NCBI GenBank assembly: GCA_031267855.1
Contig: JAIRYH010000087.1
Coordinates: forward strand, 1-7,362
Origin: Prevotellaceae bacterium
GTDB lineage: Bacteria > Bacteroidota > Bacteroidia > Bacteroidales > UBA932
Direction: 5' to 3'
Length of the DNA stretch: 7,362 nucleotides
Within the stretch, counting starts at the first letter, position 1; every line of letters starts with the position of its first letter. Position numbers and translations under genes: made by a program. Below the pieces are notes generated by a model. The model was not told where the DNA came from and did no database searches. It saw only the letters and a program-made list of their open reading frames with translations. Positions 5,548 through 7,362 of this stretch are shown here, in pieces.

Positions 5548-6567
5548 ATGAATAAAAAAGCTACCCACAACACGCCGCACCGAGCCCCAAATGAAAATAC
5601 AGAAGGCTTGTACGAAAAAGCAATCATCGTGGAAGGCATTGAGCCGGTAGATTTATACGGTGTAAACAATGTGCTGTACGACTGGCTGGCGGCGCAATTT
5701 CCCACCCTGAAAATTGTAGCGCGCGGCAATGAAATAAAGGTATTCGGTAAAGACAGCGAAATAGACGATTTTGAAAACAAATTGTTGCAGTTGATCGATT
5801 ATCATGCACGCAAAGGCAGCCTTACGGTGGAAGACCTGGATCTGTTAGCCGGCGGTAAGCCGCTGGATGCAGCCGGCATACCGGCAGATGTAATTGTATA
5901 TGGCACCGACGGTCGCGCAGTGCGTGCCCGCACGGTCAATCAAAAGAAATTAGTAACGCTCTACGAAAAGCACGACCTCCTGTTTGCCGTGGGGCCTGCG
6001 GGTTCCGGAAAAACCTATACGGCAATTGCATTAGCTGTTTGCGCCTTGAAGAATAAAGAAATTAAACGCATTATCCTTACACGTCCCGCTGTGGAAGCGG
6101 GTGAACGGCTGGGTTTCCTGCCGGGCGACATGAAAGAAAAATTAGATCCCTACCTGCAACCGCTGTATGACGCGCTGAACGACATGATTCCCGCCCGGAA
6201 ACTGGAAAAATACATGGAAGAAGGCACCGTGCAAATTGCACCGCTTGCCTACATGCGCGGGCGTACGCTTGACAATGCCTTTGTCATCTTGGATGAAGCG
6301 CAAAACACTACTACCGGACAATTGAAAATGTTCCTTACCCGCATGGGTAATAATGCCAAGTTTATTGTTACCGGCGACATGACGCAAATTGACCTGCCCC
6401 GCCGCTCCGATTCCGGCTTGCAGCGCGTGATCCAATGGTTGCAACCGGTAAAAGGCATCGGGTTCGTAACGTTCGACCAGCGCGACATCATCCGCCATCC
6501 GCTGGTAAAACATATTGTGAAAACATTTGAAAAATACGAGGAGGAAGCGCAGGCAGGCGGATTTTAA
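5548..6567 (+). CDS. phoH: PhoH family ATPase (PhoH-like protein)
   Basis: A 339-residue cytoplasmic P-loop ATPase, within the usual PhoH length. The N-terminal ~115 residues (with LKIVARGNEIKVFG at 54-67) form the small KH-like domain found before the ATPase in PhoH and PhoL proteins. Walker A is GPAGSGKT (149-156) and Walker B is VILDEAQN (246-253). Family-typical blocks are RPAVEAGERLGFLPGD (179-194), KLDPYLQPLYD (198-208) and the TGDMTQIDLP strand with its sensor Asp at 277. The family is linked to RNA-related ATPase functions and, in enterobacteria, to phosphate-starvation control, but the physiological role is not settled. The start is 24 bases after the CapA stop with A-rich upstream sequence, consistent with a shared transcript. 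The ybeY gene often found with phoH is not in the window. Confidence 0.95.
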   Translation: MNKKATHNTPHRAPNENTEGLYEKAIIVEGIEPVDLYGVNNVLYDWLAAQFPTLKIVARGNEIKVFGKDSEIDDFENKLLQLIDYHARKGSLTVEDLDLLAGGKPLDAAGIPADVIVYGTDGRAVRARTVNQKKLVTLYEKHDLLFAVGPAGSGKTYTAIALAVCALKNKEIKRIILTRPAVEAGERLGFLPGDMKEKLDPYLQPLYDALNDMIPARKLEKYMEEGTVQIAPLAYMRGRTLDNAFVILDEAQNTTTGQLKMFLTRMGNNAKFIVTGDMTQIDLPRRSDSGLQRVIQWLQPVKGIGFVTFDQRDIIRHPLVKHIVKTFEKYEEEAQAGGF

Positions 6568-6667
6568 AAATTATGAAACAATAAAGTAATGCATTTGCAG
6601 TGGTGTAACGATCTTTAAAAATTAAAAGCTTCCTGTTTTCTGCTTAGCTCAACTGAAATCTTCTCTT

Positions 6668-6684
6668 AATGCCCGGTTGGCATT
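6668..6684. terminator. Small hairpin in the phoH / membrane-protein convergent spacer
   Basis: AATGCC (6668-6673) and GGCATT (6679-6684) form a six-bp stem around a five-base CGGTT loop, about 100 bases after the phoH stop and 27 bases past the opposing stop. There is no T-run on either strand, so terminator activity is a guess from position. Two 10-base palindromes, TCGAATTCGA (6691-6700) and ATGATATCAT (6705-6714), lie close by. Otherwise the AT-rich spacer 6568-6710 holds no gene that I can see. Confidence 0.3.
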
Positions 6685-6710
6685 TACTAATCGAATTCGA
6701 TAAAATGATA

Positions 6711-7286
6711 TCATGCCTGGGCACCTTTATTTAAATAAGTCTTAAAGCATAACCTATAAAGCATGATGTGTAAAATCAGGGATAGTAAATAAGAAAGTAT
6801 AATAAGCCAATAATAAGGATATAACAGGATTGCTATAGCGCCTGAAAAAACAGCAGAATTAATGATAGAGAAGACCATCCCCCTCCAAAATTTCACACTT
6901 TTAAATATGTTGAACCCCTCTCCTTGTCTCAATTTATCGAAAATCAAAACACTTTCTAATGTTGGTTCTGTTGTCCTGAAAAACGCACGTAATTGCCGTA
7001 AACTGCTTTCCAACTTGCTCGCATTACGGCATTGTTTGGCATAGGTAATATGTAATGAGATTCCCGTTAGGAAAATGACTGTCAAAATACCAAATACGGC
7101 ATAATCTATAACCTCACTGTTTATTTCGGGTTTTATAATAGTAATGAACCCCAGTACAGCCGCAGGCAGCGTAACAACTTTAAAATACCACGAAAAGAGA
7201 TTGAATCTTTCATCAATAGATTTTTGATAATAAGACCAAATGGCTTTATATTCTTCAATAGCTATTTGTATTTTATTTTCCATCAT
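6711..7286 (-). CDS. Hypothetical four-helix membrane protein, family not recognised
   Basis: A 191-residue protein with no motif that I can name. It begins with an amphipathic, charged segment (about 5-30: EEYKAIWSYYQKSIDERFNL). Two hydrophobic helices follow at about 34-51 and 61-82. Next comes a roughly 50-residue polar middle (QCRNASKLESSLRQLRAFFR, then FDKLRQGEG), and finally a second helix pair at about 135-155 and 158-177 with a short basic tail. There is no signal peptide. The arrangement of two-helix hairpins around a charged linker is seen in several small membrane-effector families, but resemblance at this level does not assign function. Two adjacent ATGs (7286 and 7283) could each start translation; AAAGG lies too close to the first and slightly better for the second. 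Base composition is much more AT-rich than the neighbouring genes, and it has its own promoter. Confidence 0.8.
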   Translation of the reverse strand: MMENKIQIAIEEYKAIWSYYQKSIDERFNLFSWYFKVVTLPAAVLGFITIIKPEINSEVIDYAVFGILTVIFLTGISLHITYAKQCRNASKLESSLRQLRAFFRTTEPTLESVLIFDKLRQGEGFNIFKSVKFWRGMVFSIINSAVFSGAIAILLYPYYWLIILSYLLSLILHIMLYRLCFKTYLNKGAQA

Positions 7287-7307
7287 ACCTTTTAGATTAG
7301 AAACGGC

Positions 7308-7338
7308 GCAAGTTAGTATTATTTTTTTACGCTACAAA
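7308..7338 (-). promoter_or_regulatory. Bacteroidota-type promoter for the four-helix membrane protein gene
   Basis: On the minus strand, TTTG (7338 down to 7335) is followed by exactly 19 bases and then TAACTTGC (7315 down to 7308), a close match to the -7 consensus TAnnTTTG. Transcription would start near 7300, giving a leader of about 15 bases before the ATG at 7286. The -33 match and the spacing are ideal; the -7 box departs from consensus at its last two positions. Confidence 0.6.
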
Positions 7339-7362
7339 ATTTCCTAAATGCAAAACACGTTT

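Noticed and set aside
6568..6710. RNA gene or tRNA in the spacer after phoH
   Set aside because: No cloverleaf, T-loop motif or long stem was found; only a six-bp hairpin and two 10-base palindromes are visible.

Overview
The window most likely comes from a member of the Bacteroidota, probably Bacteroidales. The protein families point there: a TonB-dependent receptor with the Bacteroidota-type plug, and a SPOR-domain lipoprotein. Two intergenic regions also carry Bacteroidota-type promoters (TTTG, a 19-base spacer, then a TAnnTTTG-like -7 box), start codons are preceded by A-rich sequence with no clear Shine-Dalgarno, and the short palindromic and heptanucleotide repeats are of a kind common in these genomes. 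The species cannot be named from the sequence.

Layout. Positions 1-48 are the last codons of an unidentified + strand gene. Positions 55-151 form a compact inverted-repeat element built around two GTAGAGACGCGA-type palindromes. A 684-residue TonB-dependent outer-membrane receptor follows (168-2222, +). Its N-terminal coding region contains a phased array of 26 seven-base units (216-397), placed between the signal peptide and the TonB box. The receptor converges on a small SPOR-domain lipoprotein (2499-2993, -), with a perfect 16-bp-stem hairpin in the GC-rich junction. A divergent AT-rich promoter region (2994-3094) separates the lipoprotein from a probable three-gene + strand operon: a DUF389 membrane protein (3095-4441), a secreted CapA-type protein (4438-5523, 4-base overlap) and PhoH (5548-6567, 24-base gap). 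After a short convergent spacer, an AT-rich gene for an unrecognised four-helix membrane protein (6711-7286, -) is read from its own good promoter at the right edge.

How it fits together. The receptor imports a scarce nutrient across the outer membrane using TonB energy; cobalamin or another metal complex is possible, but the substrate cannot be read from the sequence. The SPOR lipoprotein is an envelope protein expected to bind peptidoglycan. The DUF389-CapA-PhoH genes are probably co-transcribed, but no shared pathway is evident. The most notable signal is the repeat architecture around the receptor start. Seven-base units occur in opposed orientations both upstream of the gene and inside it. 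Because 7 is not a multiple of 3, gain or loss of one unit in the coding array would throw the receptor out of frame. That makes it a candidate for phase variation, although the same array could simply be a dispersed repeat that happened to land in frame.
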